From: Gimesia sp.
GTDB lineage: Bacteria > Planctomycetota > Planctomycetia > Planctomycetales > Planctomycetaceae
Assembly: GCF_040219335.1 (NCBI RefSeq)
Contig: NZ_JAVJSQ010000022.1
Coordinates: forward strand, 78,842 to 142,841
Length of the DNA: 64,000 bases
Reading direction: 5' to 3'
Of the stretch, positions 17,228-28,356 are shown piece by piece (the stretch's first letter is position 1; each line of letters begins with the position of its first letter). The notes under the pieces are model-generated. The model did no database searches. It saw only the letters and a program-made list of their open reading frames with translations, and was not told the DNA's origin. A program made the translations under genes and the position numbers.

Positions 17228-17388
17228 GCTGAACAGGCATTTCTTAACAAGTTTAAACAGCGTGTTCTTCTTTGAACCACGCTGGACAAAGCCTGCTGCG
17301 CCCTTAATAATGACGGTTCTGGACTTCATTTACGACATTTCATCTCCGCCGGTTCGAACGGCGGTTTGTGCTCGACAGGAGACAATTA

Positions 17389-19710
<2,322 letters not shown>

Positions 19711-19742
19711 GACACTTTTTCACGTCAATACATCTGACATAC

Positions 19743-19753
19743 TCCCACCCGCC
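19743..19753 (+). repeat. Upstream 11-mer TCCCACCCGCC, copy 1
   Basis: The 11-mer TCCCACCCGCC ends 19 bp before the start of the Trx7/PDZ gene and recurs exactly at 46740-46750, 27 bp before the phoD start. Its 3' part overlaps CCGCCGGT (19749-19756), which also precedes the two upstream genes at 15054-15061 and 17346-17353. Role unknown; it may be a promoter or 5' untranslated element. Confidence 0.4.
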
Positions 19754-19772
19754 GGTTTATGGAGACAGTACT

Positions 19773-21101
19773 ATGCTGAGGAACGTTTGCGTCTGTGTAC
19801 TTTGTGTGTTGACTTTTGGTTCACTACTCCAGGCCCAGACGCGCGAAGAAAAGGTGCGTCGGGATCGGGAGAAAGTGGAAGCCTCGGGCTACTGGATCTA
19901 TAACGATCTGGAACGGGGGTTCCAGCAGGCACGTGAGACAAAACGCCCCATGCTGGTTGTCCTGCGGTGCATTCCCTGTGAAGAGTGTGTCAAACTGGAT
20001 GAGGAGCTGATGGAAAAAGATCCTCAGCTGAAGCCCCTGATGGATCAGTTTGTGCGGGTGCGGCAGATCTCGACCAATGGTCTGGATCTCTCCCTGTTTC
20101 AATACGATTATGACCAGTCATTTGCGGTGTTTCTGCTGAATGCGGATCGTACGATCTATGGACGATTTGGCACACGGTCGCATCATACACTCTGGTCCGA
20201 AGATGTGTCGATCGAGGGACTGGCCAAGGCGATGCAGGGGGCACTGGAACTGCATGCGAAATATGACTCAGTGAAAGATTCTCTGGCCGCCAAGCAGGGG
20301 CCTCGCCCCGACGTTCCTTCGCCAGAAAAGTATCCGCTGCTGGAAGGACGATACCGGTCGCAGATCAACGAGAAAAAAGAAGTAGTCAAAAGCTGCATCC
20401 ACTGTCATCAGGTTGGTGATGCACAGCGAGACTCTTATCTACGACAGGGAAAACCTCTGCCGGAACGAATCCTGTTTCAGTATCCGCATCCTAAAATCCT
20501 GGGTCTGATTCTGGATCCGACTGAAAAAGCGACGGTGAAAGAAGTCAAACCGGCGTCGATTGCTGCGAAATCAGGATTTCAGCCCGGCGATGAGATCCTG
20601 ATGTTGGCAGGTCAACCCTTGCTCTCGATCGCAGACATTCAGTGGATCCTGCATCGCGCAGAGAGCCAGGATGAGTTGACGGCAGAGATCAAACGTGACG
20701 GTAACATACAACAGCTGACGCTTGCCTTACCCAGCGGCTGGAAACGAGCCGATGATTTGTCGTGGCGCGTGAGCAGTTGGCCGATGCGGCGGATGGTACT
20801 GGGAGGGGCGATCCTGGAAGAGACAACTCCGGAAGAACGAACGGCAGCCGGTCTGCCTGCAAATGCATCGATGGCACTGCGAATTCGGGGTCTGGGCAAA
20901 TATGGTCTGCATGCCACCGCCCGGCGACGGGGCTTTCAGGAGGGAGATATTATCACAGGCTTTGACGGACAAACCAACCTGGCCCGCGAGACCGATCTGT
21001 TAGCTTACGGAGTTAACTCCCATCAACCGGGAGAGACGGTAAACGTCACTGTCTTCCGGGGCGGGAAACAGCTTAAGCTGAGTCTGCCCCGTCAGAAATG
21101 A
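19773..21101 (+). CDS. Trx7/PDZ domain protein with CxxCH motif
   Basis: This 442-residue exported protein has a signal peptide (1-22), a thioredoxin-like domain (about 35-165) with RCIPCEEC (Cys66, Cys69, Cys72), a c-type heme-like CIHCH at 208-212, and one or two PDZ-like domains (about 255-320 and 345-440; GFQPGDEILMLAG and GFQEGDIITGFDG are the PDZ carboxylate-loop regions). It matches what I recall as Trx7/PDZ domain (seleno)proteins of planctomycetes; here the redox position is Cys, not selenocysteine. It probably acts in periplasmic thiol redox or protein quality control. GGAG lies about ten bases before the ATG. It is convergent with the metallophosphoesterase gene, stops nine bases apart. 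Confidence 0.8.
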   Translation: MLRNVCVCVLCVLTFGSLLQAQTREEKVRRDREKVEASGYWIYNDLERGFQQARETKRPMLVVLRCIPCEECVKLDEELMEKDPQLKPLMDQFVRVRQISTNGLDLSLFQYDYDQSFAVFLLNADRTIYGRFGTRSHHTLWSEDVSIEGLAKAMQGALELHAKYDSVKDSLAAKQGPRPDVPSPEKYPLLEGRYRSQINEKKEVVKSCIHCHQVGDAQRDSYLRQGKPLPERILFQYPHPKILGLILDPTEKATVKEVKPASIAAKSGFQPGDEILMLAGQPLLSIADIQWILHRAESQDELTAEIKRDGNIQQLTLALPSGWKRADDLSWRVSSWPMRRMVLGGAILEETTPEERTAAGLPANASMALRIRGLGKYGLHATARRRGFQEGDIITGFDGQTNLARETDLLAYGVNSHQPGETVNVTVFRGGKQLKLSLPRQK

Positions 21102-21110
21102 GCGGTTCGC

Positions 21111-22010
21111 TTAACGCCAGGTGAGTGTCTGGCTCTGGTGATTCCAGGGATGTTGATCGTCGGTTGTACGGGTGGTGAGTGTGATGCCCGTGGGGCTCAG
21201 TTTCGCGATCGTCCAGCCGGTCGTGGAAGCTTTGGGATTCCCGACATAGGAGGTCGCTGGAGTATTGATGATGTGAATCCCTTTATGCTCGGCATTACTA
21301 CGATGGTGAATGTGTCCATGGATGTAAGCTTTCACCTGTTTACGCGGTGCCAGGATTTCCCAGAGTTCGACCGAATCCGTTAAGCCACCCGGGAAATGAT
21401 TGGGATCGCCTCCCAGTCGGGGATTGTGGTGCGTCATGATGATGGCCGGCTTATCGGCGTGGGCATCAAGGGCTTTCGCCAGCCAGGAACGCTGTTCTGC
21501 TCCCAGCGTTCCCTGGGTAACCATGGTTTTATGCAGCGAATCAAGCAGAAAGAAGTTCGCGTGCAGTGTCTGCACCACGGAAATATGCTTCGATTTAACC
21601 GGCGGTGTTTCTGGTTGTTCTTCCTGCATGACGCTGTAGAACACATCGCGTTCGTCATGGTTCCCCAGGGTCAGGTGCATGTCGATTTTTGCCTCCTGCA
21701 CGGGGCGAATCAGTTTCGCCAGATGACGGTAATCACCGGGCTGACCATCCCGCAGTGCCAGGTCTCCGTTGATGAGAACGCAGGCTGGCTTCTGTTCCAG
21801 GCTTACCAGTTCACTGACTACTTTGCGGAGATGACTGGACACGGGAGAATTCTCCGGGTGCTTCTCACCGATATGGGTGTCGTTGAGCAGGTAGATAATA
21901 TCTGACTGTTGTGAATCTTTGGCAAAGGCACCAGCAGAATACGTGAGGAAACCAGCTCCGAGAGTAAGCAGGAACTGGCGACGGTTCTGGGCGGGCAGAT
22001 GCACGGGCAT
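21111..22010 (-). CDS. Exported calcineurin-like metallophosphoesterase
   Basis: This 299-residue protein carries a Tat signal (NRRQFLLTLGAG) and the complete calcineurin-like metallophosphoesterase motif set: NDTHIGEKH, INGDLALRDG, LTLGNHDERD, MTHHNPR and IHGHIHHRSN. It should bind two metal ions and hydrolyse phosphate esters outside the cytoplasm; the substrate is not evident. GGGAG about nine bases upstream supports the ATG at 22010. Its neighbour on the same strand, the DUF502 gene, starts at 22747 and ends 98 bp before it, so co-transcription is possible. Confidence 0.88.
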   Translation of the reverse strand: MPVHLPAQNRRQFLLTLGAGFLTYSAGAFAKDSQQSDIIYLLNDTHIGEKHPENSPVSSHLRKVVSELVSLEQKPACVLINGDLALRDGQPGDYRHLAKLIRPVQEAKIDMHLTLGNHDERDVFYSVMQEEQPETPPVKSKHISVVQTLHANFFLLDSLHKTMVTQGTLGAEQRSWLAKALDAHADKPAIIMTHHNPRLGGDPNHFPGGLTDSVELWEILAPRKQVKAYIHGHIHHRSNAEHKGIHIINTPATSYVGNPKASTTGWTIAKLSPTGITLTTRTTDDQHPWNHQSQTLTWR

Positions 22011-22108
22011 GGGAAATACTCCCTGATGGATTAAGTTTAGAGGCAGGAATAAACTGGTAGAGCTATTATCCTACTCGACCCCCGAACCAGACGAAACCGA
22101 AACCTGAA

Positions 22109-22747
22109 TTAATTTTCCGTGAGTGGTTGGGGAGGCTGTTCCAGAAAATGCAGCGACTCGCGCCCCATCCGTTCACAGATCCCCAGTGCTTCGGAGAAGG
22201 GAATGTCGAGTCGTTCGACTCTGTTTGGTGACATGAAAATCACATTCCCCGTCCAGGGATCGGGGGAACCGGGCAGGAAGATGGAAACGAGTGAACCTTC
22301 CGTACGTTCGGCTTCGAAAGCCAGCCGGGTGACATCGTCAAAGCGGACCAGAACCGGAATCAACTCCGGTTTATTATGCTCGCCGCCAATACTGCCTTTG
22401 AGCTGCTCACGATAGATGGCATATCGGGGGAAGAGAATGATCAGATTCTTTTCCATGAACCTGGACAGTTTTTGTCCGATGGACCAGCGGGCAATCACCC
22501 CTGCTAAGAAACACATCAGCACGACGATCGCAATCGACAATGCAAACAAGAGTGCGACGTCGGCAGGTTTTTCTGTGTCGATGTAACTGGAATTGGACAG
22601 CACCTTGGCGATCGCCAGTACTATGGGAGCAATCTCCCCCACCAGAATTCCGATGACGATCAGGGGCAACAGAAAGATCAGCCCCCCGATGGCGGTGGTT
22701 TTCAGAAAGCCAAAACTCTTTTTAACGTGTGTGACATGCTGTTCCAT
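22109..22747 (-). CDS. DUF502 family membrane protein
   Basis: This 212-residue protein resembles the DUF502 family. Two transmembrane helices are visible, about residues 17-41 and 63-90, separated by a short loop, followed by a soluble C-terminal domain with the family-typical PVLVRFDDVTRLAFEAE and SIFLPGSPDPWTGNVIFM segments (about 130-175), the latter resembling the conserved PTTPNPTSG-like region of DUF502 members. Function is unknown in the family. It is flanked by a metallophosphoesterase and a sulfatase, all leftward. Confidence 0.8.
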   Translation of the reverse strand: MEQHVTHVKKSFGFLKTTAIGGLIFLLPLIVIGILVGEIAPIVLAIAKVLSNSSYIDTEKPADVALLFALSIAIVVLMCFLAGVIARWSIGQKLSRFMEKNLIILFPRYAIYREQLKGSIGGEHNKPELIPVLVRFDDVTRLAFEAERTEGSLVSIFLPGSPDPWTGNVIFMSPNRVERLDIPFSEALGICERMGRESLHFLEQPPQPLTEN

Positions 22748-22820
22748 AAAAGGATCTCGTCTCTGTAGATTCAGCGGTGTTAATCTGACTGGGGAAAGTT
22801 TAATACTTAGGAGGCGATGA

Positions 22821-24203
22821 TTACTCGCGGGGTTGTGCCTGGGGTGAGAGTTCTTTGGCTAGTTCATCCCGACGCTGCTGGAGTGCCTGATATTTTTCCG
22901 GCTCTGTTTTAATCAGGTTCTGTTTTTCATAGGGATCTGTTTTCAGGTTGAACAGAAATTCTGCTCCCTGGGCGTCCTCGAGGTATTTCCAGTCCCCTTG
23001 CCGGACAGCGGTCCAGCGGCCTCGATCCAGTTCCTGATGGGGCCCCAACTGCCAGTAGAATTCCCTGGAGCTAACCGGCTTCCTCTCAGTCAGCAGTGTC
23101 GAAATATCACGACCGTCCAGAGTCAGGCTGCTGGTATCTACATCAGCGAGGCGGCAGATGGTGGGGAACAGGTCGAGCGCCCAGGTGACTTCGCTGGTTT
23201 CAGTTCCGGCTTTAATCTTGCCGGGCCAGCGCATGATAAAGGGCACACGAATACCCCCTTCAAACAGAGTTGCTTTGCCCCCTCGAAACGGCTGATTACT
23301 GCCGCCGTAAACGTAGTCGCCGCCGTGATCGGTCATGAAAATCACCACTGTATTTTCATCCAAACCGTTATTCTTCAGGGTCGACATGACACGGCCGATA
23401 CCATCATCAAGGGCGACCGTCATGGCGGCAAATTCGCGGCGGACTTTGTCTTTGATGAAGGAGACCCGTTTCAGGTCAGTACCGCGCGGCTGCATGATGT
23501 TTACCGGTTCCTGAGCTTTGGGAGACCAGCCTTTGCCAAAGTGGGGCGCGTTATACGCCAGGAACAGAAAGAATGGTTTCTCCGCCGTCCGCTGGTCTTT
23601 CAGGAAATGTTCTGCTTCTTCGGTAATCAGATCGGTGGCGTACCCGTTCTCTGTCACATGTTGACGATTGTGATACCAGTCCGGAATGTTTCCATAGGTC
23701 ATTGTGAAGTAATCGATACAACCTCCGGTATGGCCGCGAAATAGATCAAAACCGTGAGAGACCGGCAGGAAGGATTCAGTGCCGTGCCCCAGATGCCATT
23801 TACCGAGCAGGGCAGTCTGGTATCCGTTTTGTTGCAAGACTTCCGCGATAGTCGTCTCACCCGGCTGGATGCCCCGATTCTGATCGACGTCACTCATGAA
23901 CATCAAAGCGCCGAGCAGCTGGTCGCGTGAGCGACTCGGATTGCGTCCTGTGAGCAGCCCAAACCGGGAGGGGGTACAAATTGCGGAGGCAGAATAGTAT
24001 TGCCGAAACAGCAGCCCCTCTTTTGCCAGGAGATCGATGTTCGGCGTGGGAATCTCGCTGCCATAACAGCCGACATCATGGATGCCCTGATCATCGGTAA
24101 AGATAATCAGGAAGTTCGGCCGCTCGCCTGCATGCAGAGGTGTCACAAGCGTGATTAGAAACAGGAGGTAAATGAGGTACCAGCGCAAGTGTTGTCTTTG
24201 CAT
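22821..24203 (-). CDS. Exported sulfatase
   Basis: This 460-residue type I sulfatase has a signal peptide (1-25), the metal-binding Asp pair in IIFTDDQG (about 35-40), and the modification motif CTPSR with Cys76 predicted to become formylglycine. The second signature around GKWHLGHG and the later MTDHGGDY also fit. It should hydrolyse sulfate esters, probably from marine-type sulfated polysaccharides, in the periplasm or outside. No formylglycine-generating enzyme or anaerobic maturase lies in the window. It is followed upstream (same strand) by DUF1501 and PSCyt1/DUF1549/DUF1553 genes, a common planctomycete grouping. Confidence 0.92.
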   Translation of the reverse strand: MQRQHLRWYLIYLLFLITLVTPLHAGERPNFLIIFTDDQGIHDVGCYGSEIPTPNIDLLAKEGLLFRQYYSASAICTPSRFGLLTGRNPSRSRDQLLGALMFMSDVDQNRGIQPGETTIAEVLQQNGYQTALLGKWHLGHGTESFLPVSHGFDLFRGHTGGCIDYFTMTYGNIPDWYHNRQHVTENGYATDLITEEAEHFLKDQRTAEKPFFLFLAYNAPHFGKGWSPKAQEPVNIMQPRGTDLKRVSFIKDKVRREFAAMTVALDDGIGRVMSTLKNNGLDENTVVIFMTDHGGDYVYGGSNQPFRGGKATLFEGGIRVPFIMRWPGKIKAGTETSEVTWALDLFPTICRLADVDTSSLTLDGRDISTLLTERKPVSSREFYWQLGPHQELDRGRWTAVRQGDWKYLEDAQGAEFLFNLKTDPYEKQNLIKTEPEKYQALQQRRDELAKELSPQAQPRE

Positions 24204-24297
24204 CGTATTCTTACCAGAGTGAGTTTATTCGGGCAGCGAAACAGGGAATAAGATCATCCCTCTGTGACTAACTCACCATTGTATAGAAAAGCCGGGC

Positions 24298-25656
24298 TCA
24301 GGCAATAATGTCCTTGACGACCTTACCCCCTTCGGTACCAGTGAGACGAAATTCCCGTTCCCCCTGTTTGAAGGTAAGCTTGTCATGCTGCAGGCCCATC
24401 TGGTGCAGAATAGTGGCGTGCAGATCGCGGAAGTGAACTTTCCCTTCGATGGCCCGGGCTCCGGTCGGATCAGTCTTACCGTAGGCCAGTCCCCGTTTGA
24501 TACCACCGCCGGCCATCCAGAATGTGAAGCCGCGGGCGTTGTGTCCGGTTCCATCTTTCTTGTTTTCCGGCACGAGGCCGGGGCGACCAAATTCGCCTCC
24601 CCAGACAACGAGTGTCTCTTCCAGCAGACCACGCTGTTCGAGATCCTCCAGTAAGGCGGCAATCGGTGCATCCGTTGATTCACAGTTGGCGGTCAGATCG
24701 GCCCTGTGGTTACTGTGCTGATCCCAACTGCCGTGATTGACTTCGATGAAACGGACGCCAGCTTCCGCGAAACGCCGCGCCAGTAGACATTGACGACCGA
24801 AGTCAGAATCTCCACAGGCTCCCACCACTTTGCCCTGACCGACACGATAACGCTCGAGAGTCGACTTGGTTTCATTACTCAGATCGAGCAGTTCGGGAGC
24901 AGCGACCTGCATCCGGAAACCCAGTTCCATGGACTGAATGACGGCTTCCAGGCGGGAATCGTCTGGACGACGCGTGGCGTGCTCGCGATTCATGGCCTGC
25001 ACGAAATCGAGCTGACGACGTTTCACGCGGGCCGGCAGGTGATCGCTGGCGATGTTATTGATTGTCGCTTTCGACATATCGGATGTATTCAAGCCAATTG
25101 GGGTTCCCTCATAGACGGGGGGGAGGAAGGCACTGGAATAAACCGATGGTTTGCGAGGAAAGAGACTGATGAACCCGGGCACATTCTGATTCTCTGTTCC
25201 CAGCCCATACACGATCCACGAGCCCAGGCTGGGGCGGGGTCGCAAGCGATCGCCGGTGTGCAGTTGCAGGAATGACTGGGCGTGATTTGTGATGTCCGCA
25301 TACATGCCGTTGAGGACACAGAGCTTATCTGCGTGTTTGGCGGTTTCGGGGAGGAGCTCGGAAATCCAGAGACCGCTTTCACCATGTTGTTTAAAATCGA
25401 ACACCGATCCGGCGTGCTTCTTTTTGCCGGTCTGCGGTTTATAATCGAATGTATCGAGCTGAGCCGGTCCGCCACTCATGCAGAGAAAGATGACCCGTTT
25501 CGCGCGAGCTGGTAGCTGAGGAGGCCGGGCGTTAAGACTGGGCGCCGTCGCAGAACTTGCTGCAAACGAATTCTGCCCACAGAGTGCCGACATGGCCAGG
25601 TAGCCAAAGCCGCAGGAGGCGGATCGTAACATTTCGCGGCGCGAGATTCCGAGCAT
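24298..25656 (-). CDS. DUF1501 family Tat-exported protein (copy 1)
   Basis: This 452-residue protein has a Tat signal ([15 protein letters not shown]) and belongs to DUF1501, a family abundant in planctomycetes and related in fold to alkaline phosphatases and sulfatases. Visible family segments are [21 protein letters not shown] (about 54-74), [48 protein letters not shown] and the C-terminal [17 protein letters not shown] eight bases upstream supports the ATG. It lies 55 bp downstream of the PSCyt1/DUF1549/DUF1553 gene, its usual partner, on the same strand. The reaction is not known. Confidence 0.9.
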   Translation of the reverse strand: MLGISRREMLRSASCGFGYLAMSALCGQNSFAASSATAPSLNARPPQLPARAKRVIFLCMSGGPAQLDTFDYKPQTGKKKHAGSVFDFKQHGESGLWISELLPETAKHADKLCVLNGMYADITNHAQSFLQLHTGDRLRPRPSLGSWIVYGLGTENQNVPGFISLFPRKPSVYSSAFLPPVYEGTPIGLNTSDMSKATINNIASDHLPARVKRRQLDFVQAMNREHATRRPDDSRLEAVIQSMELGFRMQVAAPELLDLSNETKSTLERYRVGQGKVVGACGDSDFGRQCLLARRFAEAGVRFIEVNHGSWDQHSNHRADLTANCESTDAPIAALLEDLEQRGLLEETLVVWGGEFGRPGLVPENKKDGTGHNARGFTFWMAGGGIKRGLAYGKTDPTGARAIEGKVHFRDLHATILHQMGLQHDKLTFKQGEREFRLTGTEGGKVVKDIIA

Positions 25657-25711
25657 GGCAGGATTCCTTGTGTCGTCTTCTTTTCTCTTTTTGGATTTAT
25701 CTTCTCAGTAT

Positions 25712-28090
25712 TTAATCAACGTAGCGGAATTCATTTGTATTGAGCAGTCCCTGGCAGAGTGTGGCCCAGACTGCGACCCTCCGGAGTTCCTCTTGTGAGA
25801 TTTCCGATACGAGTGCCTGGTCTACGTCATGGATCAATGCCAGAGCCCGCTCGAGTTCTGCTGAGTTTGGAGTCCGGTTCAAAGCACGACGATAAGCCAG
25901 ATGAATGCGCCCGCTCTCATCGAGTTCAGGATCGGAGAGCACTTCTTTGGAAAACCAGTCTGCCTGCTCGACCAGGAACGGACTGTTGAGCAGGAACAGG
26001 CTCTGTGTCGGCAGGGTCGTTTCATTGCGTTTGCCTACCGGTTTGGTGGAATCAGGAAGATCGAATGCAGAGAGTTCGGGGGGATCAGAATGACGGAGCA
26101 TGCAGAGATAAATGCTACGATGATTGTGAGACAGATGCAGATTACTGACCTTGTTGACCAGTTCATCGACGTTGGCAATCGCTGAGCCCCGTGCAGGTTC
26201 TCGATTGAGCTGACCACTGGCTGCCAGAATGCTGTCGCGGAGTGATTCCGCATCCAGACGTCGACGGTTGTGTCGGCAGAGGAGGCGATTCTCTGGATCG
26301 GCTTCGAGAATTTCTGCATCGCAGAAACTGCTGAGCTGATAGGTATGACTGAGGACGATCGCACGAATCAGCTGTTTGACCGACCAGCCTTCCGTGCGAA
26401 AGCGGGTTGCCAGATGATCGAGTAGTTCCGGGTGTGTGGGGCGTTCTCCATAGACGCCGAAGTCGTCGGGAGTGCGTACCAGTGCCTGACCAAACAGATT
26501 CAGCCAGATGCGGTTAATCATTACGCGTGCCGTCTGGGGATGATCGGCGGAGGTGAGCCACTGGGCCAGTTCCAGACGACCACTGGATTTGTCAGTAATT
26601 TCAGGTGCCTGATCTACCTTGCAGGCCGAGAGAAAACCTCGGGGTACCTGGGGGCCCAGTTTCTTGGATTCCCCTTTGATATTGATCTTACAGTCAACAA
26701 TTTTTTTCTTTTCACGGACGCCCATCGCCAGTGCGGTACCAGCCGGATAAACGTTTTTGGGCTTTTTCTTACGGGATTGAGCCCGTTTGTTGACAACCGG
26801 CTTCACGCCACTGTCGGGCGGTGCGACATAGTGGGTTTTGGCTTTCAGGATGTGCAGCGGTGTTTCAGGAGCCGTCAAAGGTTGATTGGCAGCATAACCC
26901 CACATGGTTTCGGTGCTGAGAAAGATACCGGCCAGGGCATAATAGTCGCTGGCAGGAATGGGATCGTGTTTGTGATCGTGGCAGCGGGCACATGCGACGC
27001 TGAGGCCCATGACGCCGGTGCTGATGACATTGATCTGATCATCGACCACATCCATATCAAAGTTGACGTTCATTGCCTTGGCAGGTTTAGCACCGATGGC
27101 CAGGAAGCCTGTTGCGATCAGCAGACGATCCCGTTCTTTGGGAGTCTCGGCTGAAAGCAGGTCGCCGGCGATCTGTTCGGTGAGAAACCGATCGTAGGGG
27201 ACATCGTCATTGAAAGCCTGGATGACATAATCCCGATACCGCCAGGCATGGGGAAAGGTTGGATTACGTCCCAATCCATCGTTGCCGTTGGATTCACCAT
27301 AGCGGGCCACATCGAGCCAGTACCGTCCCCAGCGTTCACCGAAATGAGGTGAAGCCAGCAGTTCATCAACCAGTCGCGTTACCGCCTGTTGTCGATGTTG
27401 TTCATAATCGTTCAGAAATGATTCTACCTGCTCTGCCGTGGGGGGGAGGCCGGTCAGATCAAAATACAGGCGGCGGACCAGATGTACGGGTGAAGCATCG
27501 TGCGTGGGTTGCAGTTTAGCCTGTTCAATGCGGGAGAGGACAAACCGATCTATTGGATCAAAGCACCAGTCTTGTTGTTTCACCGACGGTGGTGAAGGGT
27601 TCTTCACCGGCTGGAATGACCAGAGTTCCGGGTTCGCAGCCGCGTTTTCTGCAGTGGGCTTCCGGGCGACCACCGGTTGTTCGACGCGCGGATCGGGGAC
27701 ACCCATTTCTACCCACTTAATGAAATCCTGGATCACGGCTTCTGACAGCGGCTCATCCGGGGGCATCTCCAGACCATCATAACGGAGTGCCTGAATCAGC
27801 AGACTCTCATTGGGGCGTCCTTCGACAAACGCCGGGCCAGATTCTCCTCCGACGCGCATTCCATCGCGGGTATCCATCCGCAGCTTTCCCCCCAGTTCTT
27901 CCGACTTTGAGGAATGGCAGGAATAACATTTTTTGACCAGAACGGGCCGAATTTTATTTTCGAAGAAGGCACGTTCCTGCGGATGCATGTTTTTGGAGGG
28001 CTTGTTCGCACTCCAGGCAGGGATCGCGGGATAGAAAGCGATCGCAATGATCCAATAGACGGCAGTGAGCGGGGTGAGCAACTTACGCAT
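25712..28090 (-). CDS. PSCyt1-DUF1549-DUF1553 protein (copy 1)
   Basis: This 792-residue exported protein has a signal or anchor segment (about 5-27), a planctomycete cytochrome C domain PSCyt1 with CYSCH at 55-59 followed by ESGPAFVEG and GLEMPPDEPL, then DUF1549 (about 150-360), which contains a second CARCHDHK motif, and DUF1553 (about 500-780, GRLELAQWLTS, RRLDAESLRDSI). The two CxxCH motifs suggest covalent heme and an electron-transfer or oxidative role, but none has been established for this architecture as far as I know. It is expressed just upstream of the DUF1501 gene. Copy 2 at 41715 is 334 residues longer. Confidence 0.9.
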   Translation of the reverse strand: MRKLLTPLTAVYWIIAIAFYPAIPAWSANKPSKNMHPQERAFFENKIRPVLVKKCYSCHSSKSEELGGKLRMDTRDGMRVGGESGPAFVEGRPNESLLIQALRYDGLEMPPDEPLSEAVIQDFIKWVEMGVPDPRVEQPVVARKPTAENAAANPELWSFQPVKNPSPPSVKQQDWCFDPIDRFVLSRIEQAKLQPTHDASPVHLVRRLYFDLTGLPPTAEQVESFLNDYEQHRQQAVTRLVDELLASPHFGERWGRYWLDVARYGESNGNDGLGRNPTFPHAWRYRDYVIQAFNDDVPYDRFLTEQIAGDLLSAETPKERDRLLIATGFLAIGAKPAKAMNVNFDMDVVDDQINVISTGVMGLSVACARCHDHKHDPIPASDYYALAGIFLSTETMWGYAANQPLTAPETPLHILKAKTHYVAPPDSGVKPVVNKRAQSRKKKPKNVYPAGTALAMGVREKKKIVDCKINIKGESKKLGPQVPRGFLSACKVDQAPEITDKSSGRLELAQWLTSADHPQTARVMINRIWLNLFGQALVRTPDDFGVYGERPTHPELLDHLATRFRTEGWSVKQLIRAIVLSHTYQLSSFCDAEILEADPENRLLCRHNRRRLDAESLRDSILAASGQLNREPARGSAIANVDELVNKVSNLHLSHNHRSIYLCMLRHSDPPELSAFDLPDSTKPVGKRNETTLPTQSLFLLNSPFLVEQADWFSKEVLSDPELDESGRIHLAYRRALNRTPNSAELERALALIHDVDQALVSEISQEELRRVAVWATLCQGLLNTNEFRYVD

Positions 28091-28175
28091 GGCCGACGAA
28101 TTCTAATCAGGTGGGAAAAGTCATACGCGACCAGGCGCGTACAGGCAAGATTAGTGAACAAGCTTAAATCATACT

Positions 28176-28199
28176 TTGTTGATGTGTTTAAGTCAACAA
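28176..28199. promoter_or_regulatory. Operator-like dyad TTGTTGA-N10-TCAACAA
   Basis: A perfect 7-bp inverted repeat (28176-28182 and 28193-28199) with a 10-bp spacer lies between the divergent PSCyt1/DUF1549/DUF1553 gene and the flavoprotein gene. Spacing and size are those of a dimeric regulator site. The surrounding 242-bp gap is AT-rich; no promoter boxes are called. Confidence 0.35.
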
Positions 28200-28356
28200 C
28201 CTTAAATATATCTTCGTCCTGTTTGAGGACGATGCCCAGCATTTTTAAAAGTGGAACACTGATCGCTACAGTCTATCTGATTGATGTGACCGGTGGTTTT
28301 GCTACGATGAGCGGCAGAACGGCCCCGAAATTGTGATTCAACAGAGAGTGAACCTT

